A stretch of DNA of 64,000 nt. It comes from Suipraeoptans intestinalis. GTDB taxonomy: Bacteria > Bacillota > Clostridia > Lachnospirales > Lachnospiraceae. The stretch is taken from assembly GCF_009696485.1 (NCBI RefSeq), contig NZ_VULY01000018.1:1232001-1296000 (forward strand), written 5' to 3'. The notes below the pieces were generated by a model. That model had not been told where the DNA came from, did not search any database, and saw nothing but the letters and a program-made list of their open reading frames with translations. The position numbers and the translations under genes were made by a program. Within the stretch, counting starts at the first letter, position 1. Every line of letters begins with the position of its first letter. Of the stretch, positions 54,954-62,589 are shown in pieces.

Positions 54954-56183
54954 ATGATGAATGATGTTATGGAAATTTTGATGCTGCGAAGTAAATTGGA
55001 AAAAATGGAGCCGGAGGAGATTTTAAAGATGGCGGAGGTATTAGGTTATGCCTCTGTTACACTGGATTTAGAAAAAAACCTGATGATTGAAGTGTTTTTA
55101 GAAGAGAAGAGAAAGGCAGAAGAAAAGAAAAAAGAGAAGATTTTACAGGAAACAGGAAACGTGCAGTTGGCGCAGGAAATTTCTGATCAGAAGTATGTTT
55201 CTGCCAGAGAGCAGAAGAGAAAACAAAAGCAAGAAGAGAGAACACGAAAAAAGGAGGAAAAAAGGAAAAAAAAGAAAGAATCACAAGGGATTGTAAAGAG
55301 ATCTGATCGTTGGCTTGGTAGAAAAGTATACCGAGCCATTTTTTTATGGGTGTTGTTTGGCTGCGGTTTTGCTTTTGCAGTTTATAAGAATTTTACTGGA
55401 ATTGATCGTCATACAGTGCATGAAAAGGAAGTGGTTCAGGAAGTCTTGCTGGACACGAATGCATTGGAAAATTTTGCTTCTGATTTTTTGAAGGTGTATT
55501 TTTCCTGGACAGAAGAAACAACGGTAGAAGAGCGAGAGAAGCAGTTGGGCAAGTTTTTGCCGGAAACACTTCTGGATTACGGAATGGATATGAACAGACA
55601 GACTGAAAAGAAGCTTGCTTCTACAGTAGAAGATGTAAGGGTCTGGAATGTGAAGCGTTTAGGGAGAGATTATGCTATTACGGCAGAACTGGTATATCAG
55701 TTGGTACAGCAGCCAGAAGAAGAGGAAACTGCACAGTCTAAAAAGAAAAGAGTGCAAGAATGCTATCAGGTTGTGATTCATGCCGAGAAAAAAGGAATGA
55801 AAGTGACCAGGCTTCCTGTCCCGGTGAATATTTCTAAATTTGTCTCATATGTTCCGAAGCAGGCAGTCTCTGATCCGACAGTGGAAGATTCTTTGAAAAA
55901 AGAGATTCATTTATTTTTGAAGGATTTCTTCCAGGTTTATCCGTCTTTGAAAGCATCTGAAATGAAATATTATGTGAAGGGGGGAGTAATGCCCAGGATG
56001 GAAGATCCAAATTTTGAATTAAAGGATCAACCTGTTGTGGCGATCCTTTCCGGAAATAAGAAAGAAGCAGAAGTGGAAGTATTTGTGACGTATGAGAGAA
56101 AGGATTCAAAGGTATTGCAGACGTTTCAATATCACTTAAAACTGAAAAAAGGTGATAACTGGAAAATCGTGGATCGCCAGTAA
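54954..56183 (+). CDS. TcpC-family conjugation protein (Tn916 Orf13-like, VirB8-type)
   Basis: Structural channel protein. One membrane helix (about residues 125-145, YRAIFLWVLFGCGFAFAVYK) is followed by an extracytoplasmic region with two NTF2-like halves (about 165-275 and 305-409), as in TcpC/VirB8. Unlike Tn916 Orf13, there is a cytoplasmic N-terminal extension of about 120 residues with a helical start (LRSKLEKMEPEEILKMAEVL) and a very Lys/Glu/Arg-rich stretch. AGGAG lies eight bases before the ATG at 54954. It completes the VirB1/3/4/6/8 set of the element. Confidence 0.8.
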   Translation: MMNDVMEILMLRSKLEKMEPEEILKMAEVLGYASVTLDLEKNLMIEVFLEEKRKAEEKKKEKILQETGNVQLAQEISDQKYVSAREQKRKQKQEERTRKKEEKRKKKKESQGIVKRSDRWLGRKVYRAIFLWVLFGCGFAFAVYKNFTGIDRHTVHEKEVVQEVLLDTNALENFASDFLKVYFSWTEETTVEEREKQLGKFLPETLLDYGMDMNRQTEKKLASTVEDVRVWNVKRLGRDYAITAELVYQLVQQPEEEETAQSKKKRVQECYQVVIHAEKKGMKVTRLPVPVNISKFVSYVPKQAVSDPTVEDSLKKEIHLFLKDFFQVYPSLKASEMKYYVKGGVMPRMEDPNFELKDQPVVAILSGNKKEAEVEVFVTYERKDSKVLQTFQYHLKLKKGDNWKIVDRQ

Positions 56184-56204
56184 GCGTAAGGGAACCGTGA
56201 AACA

Positions 56205-56456
56205 ATGAGAAATTTAGATGAAAAACGGAAAGAGTGGGTGTGGATCAGAGACAGAAGAAAGAAATTGCTCCGCAGAAAAGCGGAAGCAGAGAAACTATTT
56301 TGTCAAATGCGGAAGGATTCTATGTTCAGGAAGATCTATTCCGACGTCCCACTTTTTTCTTATTTAGGACACGTGGAAGATGAGTTGGAGACATTAGAAG
56401 AGCGTATGTGGTACGCAGAAGGAGAGTACGCTGCCGATAATCCATTTTTAAAATAG
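56205..56456 (+). CDS. Small hypothetical protein
   Basis: An 83-residue, charged helical protein with an Arg/Lys-rich first half (KEWVWIRDRRKKLLRRKAEA) and a Glu-rich second half (DELETLEERMWYAEGEYA), consistent with a coiled coil. It has no known motif. AAGGGAACCG lies upstream of the ATG, a weak SD sequence. It lies 21 bases after TcpC and 12 before ArdA, so it is probably co-transcribed with both. No function can be assigned. Confidence 0.6.
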   Translation: MRNLDEKRKEWVWIRDRRKKLLRRKAEAEKLFCQMRKDSMFRKIYSDVPLFSYLGHVEDELETLEERMWYAEGEYAADNPFLK

Positions 56457-56468
56457 GAGGAAGCAGAA

Positions 56469-56966
56469 ATGGAAGGACGAGTATACATTGTTAATTTAAA
56501 AGCTTATACCGAAGGAAAGGATTTAGGAAGCTGGTTTTCTATGCCGGTGAATCCGGATGAGGTAGATTCACGGTTAAATCTTCGCAATGGAGAAGCGGAG
56601 ATCGCTATTCATGATTCAGATTTGCCGTTTCCGGTTGATGAGTATATGTCTTTGGAAGAATTGAATAAAGAGTGGGCATGTTTCGAGGAGCTGCCGGAAG
56701 ATTTCCAAAAGGATGTGAAAGTGTTAGTGGGACGTTATGGAAATGTGGAGGCAATCATAGAAAATGTGGAGAATATAATTTTCTATGATGGAATACATGA
56801 AAGCTGTGATTTAGCTGAGTTTTGTCTTAAGGAAAAGGGAGTTCTGGAAGAAGTGCCTAAGGAAGTAAGGGACTATATTGACTATGAATCTATGGGGCGA
56901 GACATGGAGCTTAACGGTCAATTTATATGGGGTAAAAACGGGGTTTTTGAAATCCTCAGGGTGTAA
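56469..56966 (+). CDS. ardA: Antirestriction protein ArdA
   Basis: DNA-mimic protein that inhibits type I restriction enzymes when the element enters a new host. The 165-residue acidic protein has the three-part ArdA layout: RVYIVNLKAYTEGKDLGSWF at the start, EIAIHDSDLPFPVDEYMSLE in the centre (the NE.A.HD..LP pattern), and ..FIWGKNGVFEI at the end. Acidic residues spread along the chain imitate DNA phosphates. AGGAGG precedes the ATG. Tn916 has ardA (orf18) between mobT and orf17; here it is last in the operon. Confidence 0.93.
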   Translation: MEGRVYIVNLKAYTEGKDLGSWFSMPVNPDEVDSRLNLRNGEAEIAIHDSDLPFPVDEYMSLEELNKEWACFEELPEDFQKDVKVLVGRYGNVEAIIENVENIIFYDGIHESCDLAEFCLKEKGVLEEVPKEVRDYIDYESMGRDMELNGQFIWGKNGVFEILRV

Positions 56967-57017
56967 AAGTTTATGAAGACAAATATAGAAGCTTATGGTA
57001 AAATGGAGGAAAGAAAA

Positions 57018-57272
57018 GTGCCAGTAATTAGTATGTTTGCAGGAATGAAGATTTCTATGAATTTTATTGAAAGGGAGCATAATCCGCCGCATATTCATGT
57101 GGTAAGCGGAGAACATTCCTGTATGATAGATATAAGGACAGGAGAATTTGTAGAGGGGAATTTGCCTAAAAAGAAAGAAGAAATTATAAAAGAGTGGGTA
57201 TCGCTTCATCAGGAGGAGCTATTATTTATTTGGAATTCACAGGAGTTTATTAGAATAGAACCATATAAATAA
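57018..57272 (+). CDS. DUF4160 family protein
   Basis: An 84-residue protein with the DUF4160 pattern: PVISMF..MKISMNF near the start, EHNPPHIHV (the conserved HNPPH motif), MIDIRTGEFVEGNLP and KEWVSLHQEEL. A GTG at 57018 has GGAGG seven bases upstream and matches the usual family start, so I prefer it to the ATG at 57003. DUF4160 genes commonly pair with DUF2442 genes, as here, and have been proposed to be toxin-antitoxin-like; this is unproven. It follows ArdA by 51 bases. Confidence 0.8.
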   Translation: MPVISMFAGMKISMNFIEREHNPPHIHVVSGEHSCMIDIRTGEFVEGNLPKKKEEIIKEWVSLHQEELLFIWNSQEFIRIEPYK

Positions 57273-57287
57273 AAAGGAGGGATATGT

Positions 57288-57539
57288 ATGTTGTCTTACA
57301 GGGGAAAGGATCTTAGATTGATTGGAGATGGAGTGTTGGAAGTGGATTTTACAGATGGAGAAAAAAGGCGATATGATATGAGGCGATTAATCCCCAGACA
57401 TCCAATTGTTCAAAGGTTAATCGATAAGCCGGAGTTATTTAAGAAAGGTAAACTCTTTCATAACGGCATGACTGTATATTGGAATGATGACATTGATGTA
57501 AGTATTATGACTGTCTATGAATGTGGAGAAGTAATTTAA
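57288..57539 (+). CDS. DUF2442 family protein
   Basis: An 83-residue protein matching DUF2442: a beta-like start (GVLEVDFTDGEKRRYDMRRL), then HPIVQRLIDKPELFKK and VYWNDDIDVSIMTVYECGEV. It lies 15 bases after the DUF4160 gene on the same strand with GGAGG before the ATG, so the two are a coupled pair. In mobile elements this pair may add stability, but no experiment is known to me. A terminator follows. Confidence 0.8.
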   Translation: MLSYRGKDLRLIGDGVLEVDFTDGEKRRYDMRRLIPRHPIVQRLIDKPELFKKGKLFHNGMTVYWNDDIDVSIMTVYECGEVI

Positions 57540-57550
57540 AGAGTGGGTTA

Positions 57551-57580
57551 AGGGGGAACTGTTAGGTTCTCCCTTTTTTT
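57551..57580 (+). terminator. Terminator after the DUF4160/DUF2442 pair
   Basis: GGGGGAAC pairs with GTTCTCCC (one mismatch), followed by T7. It ends the conjugation operon. Confidence 0.85.
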
Positions 57581-57625
57581 GATTTAGAGGAAAAGGATAG
57601 TAGATTATCAATATAGGAATGAGAT

Positions 57626-58663
57626 ATGAAAAAGAAGAGAACATTTAAACATTTGTCCTCTTTTGAGCGTGGAAGAATTGCAGAAATGTATGAGAGGGGA
57701 TCATCGTATTATGCAATCGGAAAGAAACTGGGACGTTCAGCGTCTACGATTCGAGCAGAGATTCAGAGAGGAACGGTAAAACAGATAAAAAAGGGATATA
57801 AGGAAGTAGAACGATATTTTCCGGAAGCGGGACAGTACAGGTATGAGCAGAATAGAAAAGCGTGCATGCAACCGTACAGATGTGATAGAAAAGAATGTAA
57901 GAAGTTTATAGCATATGTTGAACGTGAAATTTTAGAAAAGAAGCAAAGTGTGGATGGAATTATTGGAAGAGCTAAGAAGTTGAAATTGTTTTCTCCGGAG
58001 GAAATGGTATGTACGACTACTTTCTATTCTTACATAGAAAAACAGTTGGTACACGTCCGTAATATAGATCTGCCTTTGAGGGTTCGTTACAGGAGAAAGA
58101 AGCAAGTGGTGATTCCGACACAGAAACGGATTTTTGGAACCAGTATAGAAAAAAGACCTGAGGAAGTAAATTTGCGTGCAGACTTTGGACATTGGGAAAT
58201 TGATCTGGTGATTGGAAAGATTGAAAAGGATGAAGCATTGCTTGTACTCACGGAGAGAAAGACACGGAAGGAGTTTATCGAAAAGATTAAAAGAAAAACG
58301 AATGAGGAAGTGAGAAAAGGGCTGTCTCGCATATTTAAAAGAGCCGGGCATGTAGAAAGTATTTTTCAGACGATCACAAGTGATAATGGTTCGGAATTTT
58401 CGAGGCTGCACGAGTTGGAAAAGTCCAGGAGCATTCAGGTGTACTACGCTCATCCATATGCAGCATATGAAAGGGGAAGTAATGAACGGAACAATGGATT
58501 GATCCGTTATAGGATTCCGAAGCATACCAGTATTAAAAGGTACAGTAAAAAACAGATTTCGGAGATAGAAGAATGGATCAACAAAAAGCCTAGGCGGATT
58601 TTTGGGTATCTGACGGCGGATGAAATGTTTGAAAAGGAAGTTTCACGCTTTTCTTCCGCTTGA
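57626..58663 (+). CDS. IS30-family transposase
   Basis: A 345-residue DDE transposase. The N-terminal HTH is complete (HLSSFERGRIAEMYERGSSY, then IGKKLGRSASTIRAEI), followed by the IS30 catalytic core: first Asp in FGHWEIDLV, second in TITSDNGSEF, and Glu in YERGSNERNNGLIR. Length is normal for IS30. It lies 46 bases after the pair's terminator and 175 bases inside the right direct repeat. I could not find convincing terminal inverted repeats, so I cannot bound it as an independent insertion sequence. It may be an inserted IS or a domesticated transposase. Confidence 0.9.
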   Translation: MKKKRTFKHLSSFERGRIAEMYERGSSYYAIGKKLGRSASTIRAEIQRGTVKQIKKGYKEVERYFPEAGQYRYEQNRKACMQPYRCDRKECKKFIAYVEREILEKKQSVDGIIGRAKKLKLFSPEEMVCTTTFYSYIEKQLVHVRNIDLPLRVRYRRKKQVVIPTQKRIFGTSIEKRPEEVNLRADFGHWEIDLVIGKIEKDEALLVLTERKTRKEFIEKIKRKTNEEVRKGLSRIFKRAGHVESIFQTITSDNGSEFSRLHELEKSRSIQVYYAHPYAAYERGSNERNNGLIRYRIPKHTSIKRYSKKQISEIEEWINKKPRRIFGYLTADEMFEKEVSRFSSA

Positions 58664-58837
58664 TCCGGGAAAGGTGGCTGGGTAGAGAATAGTAGATCAG
58701 CAAGTCAAGAGGGGTCTTGGCTTTGTTTTGTTGCCTATATATTGGTATATTTTCCGGAAATCAGGAAGACAAAGGTCTGGAGAAATTATGGTGATAAAAA
58801 ATTAAAAAAATATTTCTATTTGATATTGACATCTCCA

Positions 58838-58850
58838 GGTAATAAAAACG
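58838..58850 (+). repeat. Candidate attR: right copy of the 13-bp direct repeat
   Basis: GGTAATAAAAACG, identical to 37160-37172. It sits 22 bases upstream of the predicted capsule-operon promoter. The 476-base gap from 58664 to 59139 otherwise holds that promoter, a possible 37-codon frame and a terminator-like hairpin. Confidence 0.6.
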
Positions 58851-58872
58851 AAGGAGAGGCGGGCAAAAACCC

Positions 58873-58901
58873 TTGACACCGGAGAAAATAGGGTATAAAA
58901 T
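58873..58901 (+). promoter_or_regulatory. Probable promoter of the capsule operon
   Basis: TTGACA (58873-58878) and, at 17 bases, TAAAAT (58896-58901); TATAAA at 15 bases overlaps. The right repeat of the conjugative element ends 22 bases upstream, so insertion replaced the native upstream sequence. Confidence 0.65.
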
Positions 58902-59013
58902 GACAAACTTACAGGACGGATACAGAGCGGATGTAAGTGTTTTCAGAGACATCAAAGATGGCGAACAGATTAAAAAACGCAAATCAGATAGAATAAAGCA
59001 AAATCCCGTATGA
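58900..59013 (+). CDS. Possible 37-residue leader or remnant ORF
   Basis: An open frame encoding 37 residues (MTNLQDGYRADVSVFRDI, then a Lys-rich tail ending QNPV). It reads like real protein, with balanced composition. AGGG lies six bases before the ATG, but the ATG also overlaps the predicted -10, so the frame and the promoter may exclude each other. It could be a leader peptide, a truncated gene end left at the element border, or chance. Too little sequence exists for a function. Confidence 0.3.
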   Translation: MTNLQDGYRADVSVFRDIKDGEQIKKRKSDRIKQNPV

Positions 59014-59043
59014 CAGAATACCCACATAATAGAAGAACTTGCT

Positions 59044-59090
59044 AAGAAAAGGGAACAGGAAAACGACAGGTTCCCTTTTCTTGTCTGATG
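59044..59090 (+). terminator. Terminator-like hairpin in the capsule leader
   Basis: Perfect 13-bp stem AAGAAAAGGGAAC / GTTCCCTTTTCTT with a 13-base loop, followed by GTCTGATG. It lies 58 bases before cpsB and would act as an attenuator unless read through. U residues are in the stem's descending arm. Confidence 0.6.
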
Positions 59091-59139
59091 ATTTTGAAGA
59101 AGGGAAAGAAACGGGCAGATCGGGAAAGACGAGGATGAA

Positions 59140-59844
59140 ATGATAGATATACATTGCCATTTACTATACGGAGTGGATGATGGCGCAAAAACATGGCAGG
59201 AATCCCTGGAACTGCTGCAGGAAGCAAAGGCACAGGGAGTTGAAAAGATAATCTGTACTCCGCATTACCGGGAGGGAATGTTCGTATACCGCCAGGAGTC
59301 TATGAAAGCACGGTTTCATAGACTGAAAGAAATAGGGGACAGACTGGGAATAGAGTTATTTCCGGGTATGGAATGCTATGGAGATGACAGACTCTTAGTG
59401 TATCTTCAACAGGGACGGTGTATCACACTGGCCGGGTCGGATTATGTTCTGGTAGAGTATTCTCACGATATCACAAAAGAAGAGTTGTGGAGAAGCTGCG
59501 GGAATCTGACTGCTCATGGCTACATCCCGGTAGTAGCGCATGTTGAGCGTTATCACAGAGTTTGTAAGGATACGGAATTTTTGAAAAAACTCAGGGAGCT
59601 GGGGGGACGGATCCAGATCAATGCAGGATCTGTGATCGGACAGCACGGCTGGAGTTGTAAAGGGATCTGCAGAGCGCTGCTGAAAGAAGGCGTGGCGGAT
59701 ATTGTGGCCAGTGATACACATGGAGTAAAGCACCGCAGAAATCATATGAAACAGTGCCGCACTTATCTTGCAGGAAAATACGGAGAGATGTATGCGGGGG
59801 ATCTGATGGAAAGGATACCTCAGGAGATTTTAGAGAATCGATAA
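59140..59844 (+). CDS. CpsB/CapC-family tyrosine-protein phosphatase
   Basis: PHP-superfamily metal-dependent phosphatase that removes phosphate from the CpsD-type tyrosine kinase, controlling polysaccharide synthesis. Metal-site motifs are MIDIHCHLLYGVDDGAKT, CTPHYREGMF, GMECYGDD, VVAHVERYHRV and VASDTHGVKHR. Full length at 234 residues. A GAGGATGAA sequence lies before the ATG. It begins a tightly spaced rightward operon (CpsB-CpsC-CpsD-LCP-sugar transferase), the standard Wzy-type capsule start in Firmicutes. Confidence 0.93.
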   Translation: MIDIHCHLLYGVDDGAKTWQESLELLQEAKAQGVEKIICTPHYREGMFVYRQESMKARFHRLKEIGDRLGIELFPGMECYGDDRLLVYLQQGRCITLAGSDYVLVEYSHDITKEELWRSCGNLTAHGYIPVVAHVERYHRVCKDTEFLKKLRELGGRIQINAGSVIGQHGWSCKGICRALLKEGVADIVASDTHGVKHRRNHMKQCRTYLAGKYGEMYAGDLMERIPQEILENR

Positions 59845-59869
59845 GCGTTTTGGAAGAAAGAGGACAGGT

Positions 59870-60592
59870 ATGGGAGAGAAGAGACGGGATCAGGGGGAGC
59901 AGGAAATCAATCTGCTGGAACTGACGATGGAGCTTGTGACAAGATGGAAGAGAATTGTGATCCTGGTGATCCTGACGGCAGGAATCGGATTTGGAGCCAG
60001 TAAATTTCTGATGGAAACCCGCTACCAGTCTACCTCTCTTTTATATGTATTTACAAAGAGTACGTCTATTACCAGTTTGGCAGATCTACAGATGGGAACG
60101 AACCTGACAAATGATTATAAAGTGGTGATAACCGGACGGCCGGTGCTGGAGCAGGTGATAGAAAACCTGAAGCTGGAGGAAACCTACCGGAGCCTGCAGG
60201 AGAGGATTTCTGTGACAAATCCTCAGGATTCCAGGATCCTGGAAATTACAGTGACAGACACCAGCTCTAAAAGAGCAAAGGCCATTGCGGATGAACTGGC
60301 AGATCTGTCTGCCGGATTTATTTCCGACAAGATGGGACAGGATGCACCCTCCGTCATTCAGTACGGGTATGCGGACGAAAATCCAGCCGCACCAAACATA
60401 AAAAGGAATACACTGATAGCCGGGCTGCTGGGATTTCTTTTGGCAGTGGTATCGATTGTCCTTCCGTTTATCTTCCACGATACGATCCTGACGGAAGAAG
60501 ACGTTCAGAAGAAGCTGGGACTTCAGATATTGGGCGTGCTGCCGGAGGAAGAGGCAGAAGCGGACAGGAGACGGAATTATCGAAAGAGATAA
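59870..60592 (+). CDS. CpsC/Wzz-like polysaccharide co-polymerase
   Basis: Membrane adaptor of the capsule tyrosine-kinase system. The 240-residue protein has an N-terminal cytoplasmic stretch, a helix at about 27-47 (WKRIVILVILTAGIGFGASK), an extracellular Wzz domain (TRYQSTSLLYVFTKS, ISVTNPQDSRILEITVTDTS) and a second helix at about 180-203 (LIAGLLGFLLAVVSIVLPFI), ending with a short basic tail that activates the kinase. Normal length. It follows the phosphatase by 25 bases, preceded by AGGACAGG. Confidence 0.92.
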   Translation: MGEKRRDQGEQEINLLELTMELVTRWKRIVILVILTAGIGFGASKFLMETRYQSTSLLYVFTKSTSITSLADLQMGTNLTNDYKVVITGRPVLEQVIENLKLEETYRSLQERISVTNPQDSRILEITVTDTSSKRAKAIADELADLSAGFISDKMGQDAPSVIQYGYADENPAAPNIKRNTLIAGLLGFLLAVVSIVLPFIFHDTILTEEDVQKKLGLQILGVLPEEEAEADRRRNYRKR

Positions 60593-60617
60593 CCGGACGA
60601 GGGATAGGAGAGCAGGA

Positions 60618-61319
60618 ATGCAGACGGTAAGATTAGAAAAAATCAAAAAGCAGAGTTATGCGTGGCAGGAATCTTTGAGAGCGCTGCGAACGAATCTTCA
60701 GTTTTGTGGAGATGACAAGAAGGTGATCCTGTTTACCAGCGCCATGCCGGATGAAGGAAAGAGTACGGTCGTGGTAGAGCTGGCCAGATCCCTGACAGAA
60801 TCCGGGAAAAAGGTTCTGGTGATCGATACAGATATGAGAAAATCCGTGCTGGCAGGGCGCCTGCGGGTCAAAGTAAACAAAGGGGAGCTGCTGGGATTGT
60901 CTCATTATCTGTCGGGACAGAGACCGGCTGGAGAAGTTTTGTACGGGACGGATGTCTCCGGACTGTTTATGGTCTTTGCGGGACCGACAGTGCCCAATCC
61001 TACGGAAATCCTGGAAAAAGAATATTTTCAAAGATTGATAGAGTTTGGACGGGAAACCTTCGACTATGTTTTGATCGATACCGCGCCGCTGGGGGCTGCC
61101 ATTGACGCTGCGCTGATCGCAAAAAAATGCGACGGGGCAGTCCTTGTGGTGGAACAGAAAAGAGCGGGAAGGCGACTGCTGCAGGGAGTGATCAGGCAGC
61201 TGGAACTTTCAGAAGTAAAGATTTTGGGCGTGGTGCTGAATAAGGTAAAGAAGGGATTTCATGGGTATGGCAGCTACTATGGCCAGTATGGAATCGACAA
61301 TAAGGGAAGAGGAGAATGA
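60618..61319 (+). CDS. CpsD/CapB-family tyrosine-protein kinase
   Basis: Bacterial tyrosine kinase (BY-kinase) partner of CpsC. The 233 residues carry Walker A SAMPDEGKSTV, Walker A' VLVIDTDMRKS and Walker B YVLIDTAPLG, followed by a C-terminal tyrosine cluster HGYGSYYGQYGID where autophosphorylation occurs. The N-terminal SLRALRTNLQF is typical. AGGAG precedes the ATG, 25 bases after the CpsC gene. The stop overlaps the LCP start by four bases. Confidence 0.94.
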   Translation: MQTVRLEKIKKQSYAWQESLRALRTNLQFCGDDKKVILFTSAMPDEGKSTVVVELARSLTESGKKVLVIDTDMRKSVLAGRLRVKVNKGELLGLSHYLSGQRPAGEVLYGTDVSGLFMVFAGPTVPNPTEILEKEYFQRLIEFGRETFDYVLIDTAPLGAAIDAALIAKKCDGAVLVVEQKRAGRRLLQGVIRQLELSEVKILGVVLNKVKKGFHGYGSYYGQYGIDNKGRGE

Positions 61320-62401
61320 AAAAGCAAGAAGCATCCGGACGGCGAAGAAGAATAGCGGCAGCAGCAATAGCAGTAGCCTTGCTGGGAGGGATCCTGTTGG
61401 GAAGCTATCTGCTAAAGACGGCGGGAGCAAAGAGAGAAGCAGAAGACACCCCTTCTTCCCCGGAAACGAAAGGAAAGCAGGTAACAGTAAAACGCTCCGA
61501 GGAAAAGGGAGAGCAGGAAGAGGATCAGAAAGGATCGGAAATGTTTGCCATCTTTGGAGTGGACAGCAGGGAAAATGAGCTGGGAGAAGGCACCCGGTCC
61601 GATTCCATTATGCTGGTTCAGGTGGATCACGAAAAGAAGACGATCCGGGTGGCATCCGTGTACCGAGACTGCCTGGTATGGATCGAAGGGCATGGATTTG
61701 AAAAGATCACACATGCCCATGCTTACGGAGGCCCGGAGCTTGCAGTGGATACGGTCAACCGGAATTTTGATCTGCAGGTCTCCCAATACCTGACGGTAAA
61801 CTTTCAGGGAGTGGCAGAGGCAGTAGATGCTGTGGGGGGAGTGGAGCAGACGCTGGACGAGGAAGAAGCGGATGTGATCAATTCCTATATCAAAGAAGTA
61901 AACACCATCCGAAAAACATCTTCCGGAAAGATCGAAAAAGCGGGGACGTATGTGCTGGATGGAACCCAGGCAGTTGCCTTTTCCAGGATCCGGTATACAG
62001 AAGGCGGCGACTATAAGCGGACGGAAAGGCAAAGGGCGGTTCTGTTTCAACTGTTTGAAAAGGCAAAGTCTCTTTCGGCAGACAAGAAAAGACAGCTTCT
62101 GGAAAGGCTGGGAAAAGGGGTCCGTACCAATTTCTCTGCGGAAGATCTGTTAAAAAGAATGAAGCAACTGTCAGAATATCAGGTAGAAGAAATGAATGCG
62201 TTTCCACAGGTGTTTTATGGTGGGATCATAGAAGGAGCCTGGGTGGAAGCGCCGGTTACATTGACGGAAATGAATGCAAAGCTGCACCTGTTTTTGCAGA
62301 AGGAGGAGAACTATCTTCCTTCCTCACAGGCACAGAAATACAGCGACGAGATTGCCGTAAAGGCGGGCGGCCAGGCGAATGTAGATCTGTCAGATCAGTA
62401 G
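61316..62401 (+). CDS. LytR-CpsA-Psr (LCP) family glycopolymer transferase
   Basis: Attaches undecaprenyl-linked polymers such as capsule to peptidoglycan. A basic N-terminus, one helix (about 15-35), a charged linker, then the LCP domain (about 75-260). The conserved points are FAIFGVDSREN, GTRSDSIMLVQVD (polyprenyl-phosphate pocket), VYRDCLVWI, and AFSRIRYTEGGDYKRTERQR (the arginine motif). The C-terminal 100 residues are helical and variable. ATGA overlap with the kinase gene. 188 bases of spacer follow before the next gene. Confidence 0.92.
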   Translation: MKKQEASGRRRRIAAAAIAVALLGGILLGSYLLKTAGAKREAEDTPSSPETKGKQVTVKRSEEKGEQEEDQKGSEMFAIFGVDSRENELGEGTRSDSIMLVQVDHEKKTIRVASVYRDCLVWIEGHGFEKITHAHAYGGPELAVDTVNRNFDLQVSQYLTVNFQGVAEAVDAVGGVEQTLDEEEADVINSYIKEVNTIRKTSSGKIEKAGTYVLDGTQAVAFSRIRYTEGGDYKRTERQRAVLFQLFEKAKSLSADKKRQLLERLGKGVRTNFSAEDLLKRMKQLSEYQVEEMNAFPQVFYGGIIEGAWVEAPVTLTEMNAKLHLFLQKEENYLPSSQAQKYSDEIAVKAGGQANVDLSDQ

Positions 62402-62589
62402 GAGAAACAGGGCATATACGCAGAACAAAGCGTTTTTCAAGGCCGATGTTACAGGCGGTCTGCGGGTGAAAGGATAGGGGCGCTCGCTGTATCAGAAGGA
62501 ACACAGCATCCCGGCAGGCAGAGAACGAAGAAAACGGTGGGAAGAAAAGATAAAAAGCGGGAGAAGCCGAACAGGAGAGGAGAAAGAAG

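Larger units (their letters stand above)
37160..58850 (+). mobile_element. Tn916/ICEBs1-type integrative conjugative element
   Basis: A 21.7-kb block bounded by the 13-bp direct repeat GGTAATAAAAACG (37160-37172, 58838-58850). All internal genes read rightward. The conjugation core follows the Tn916 order: two DUF961 genes, FtsK-like coupling protein, oriT, MobT relaxase, TcpE, VirB4, VirB6-like, NlpC/P60 hydrolase, TcpC, with ArdA placed last. Added between are XRE regulators, a thioester adhesin, small unknown genes and a DUF4160/DUF2442 pair. No tyrosine or serine recombinase, excisionase or antibiotic resistance gene was found; an IS30-family transposase lies near the right end. Boundaries are inferred from the repeat; the conjugation genes themselves are clear. 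Confidence 0.85.

Noticed and set aside
57597..58697. 9-bp repeat ATAGTAGAT at 57597-57605 and 58689-58697 on both sides of the IS30 transposase, as a target duplication
   Set aside because: IS30 elements normally make duplications of two or three bases, and no inverted repeats adjoin these copies. Probably chance.
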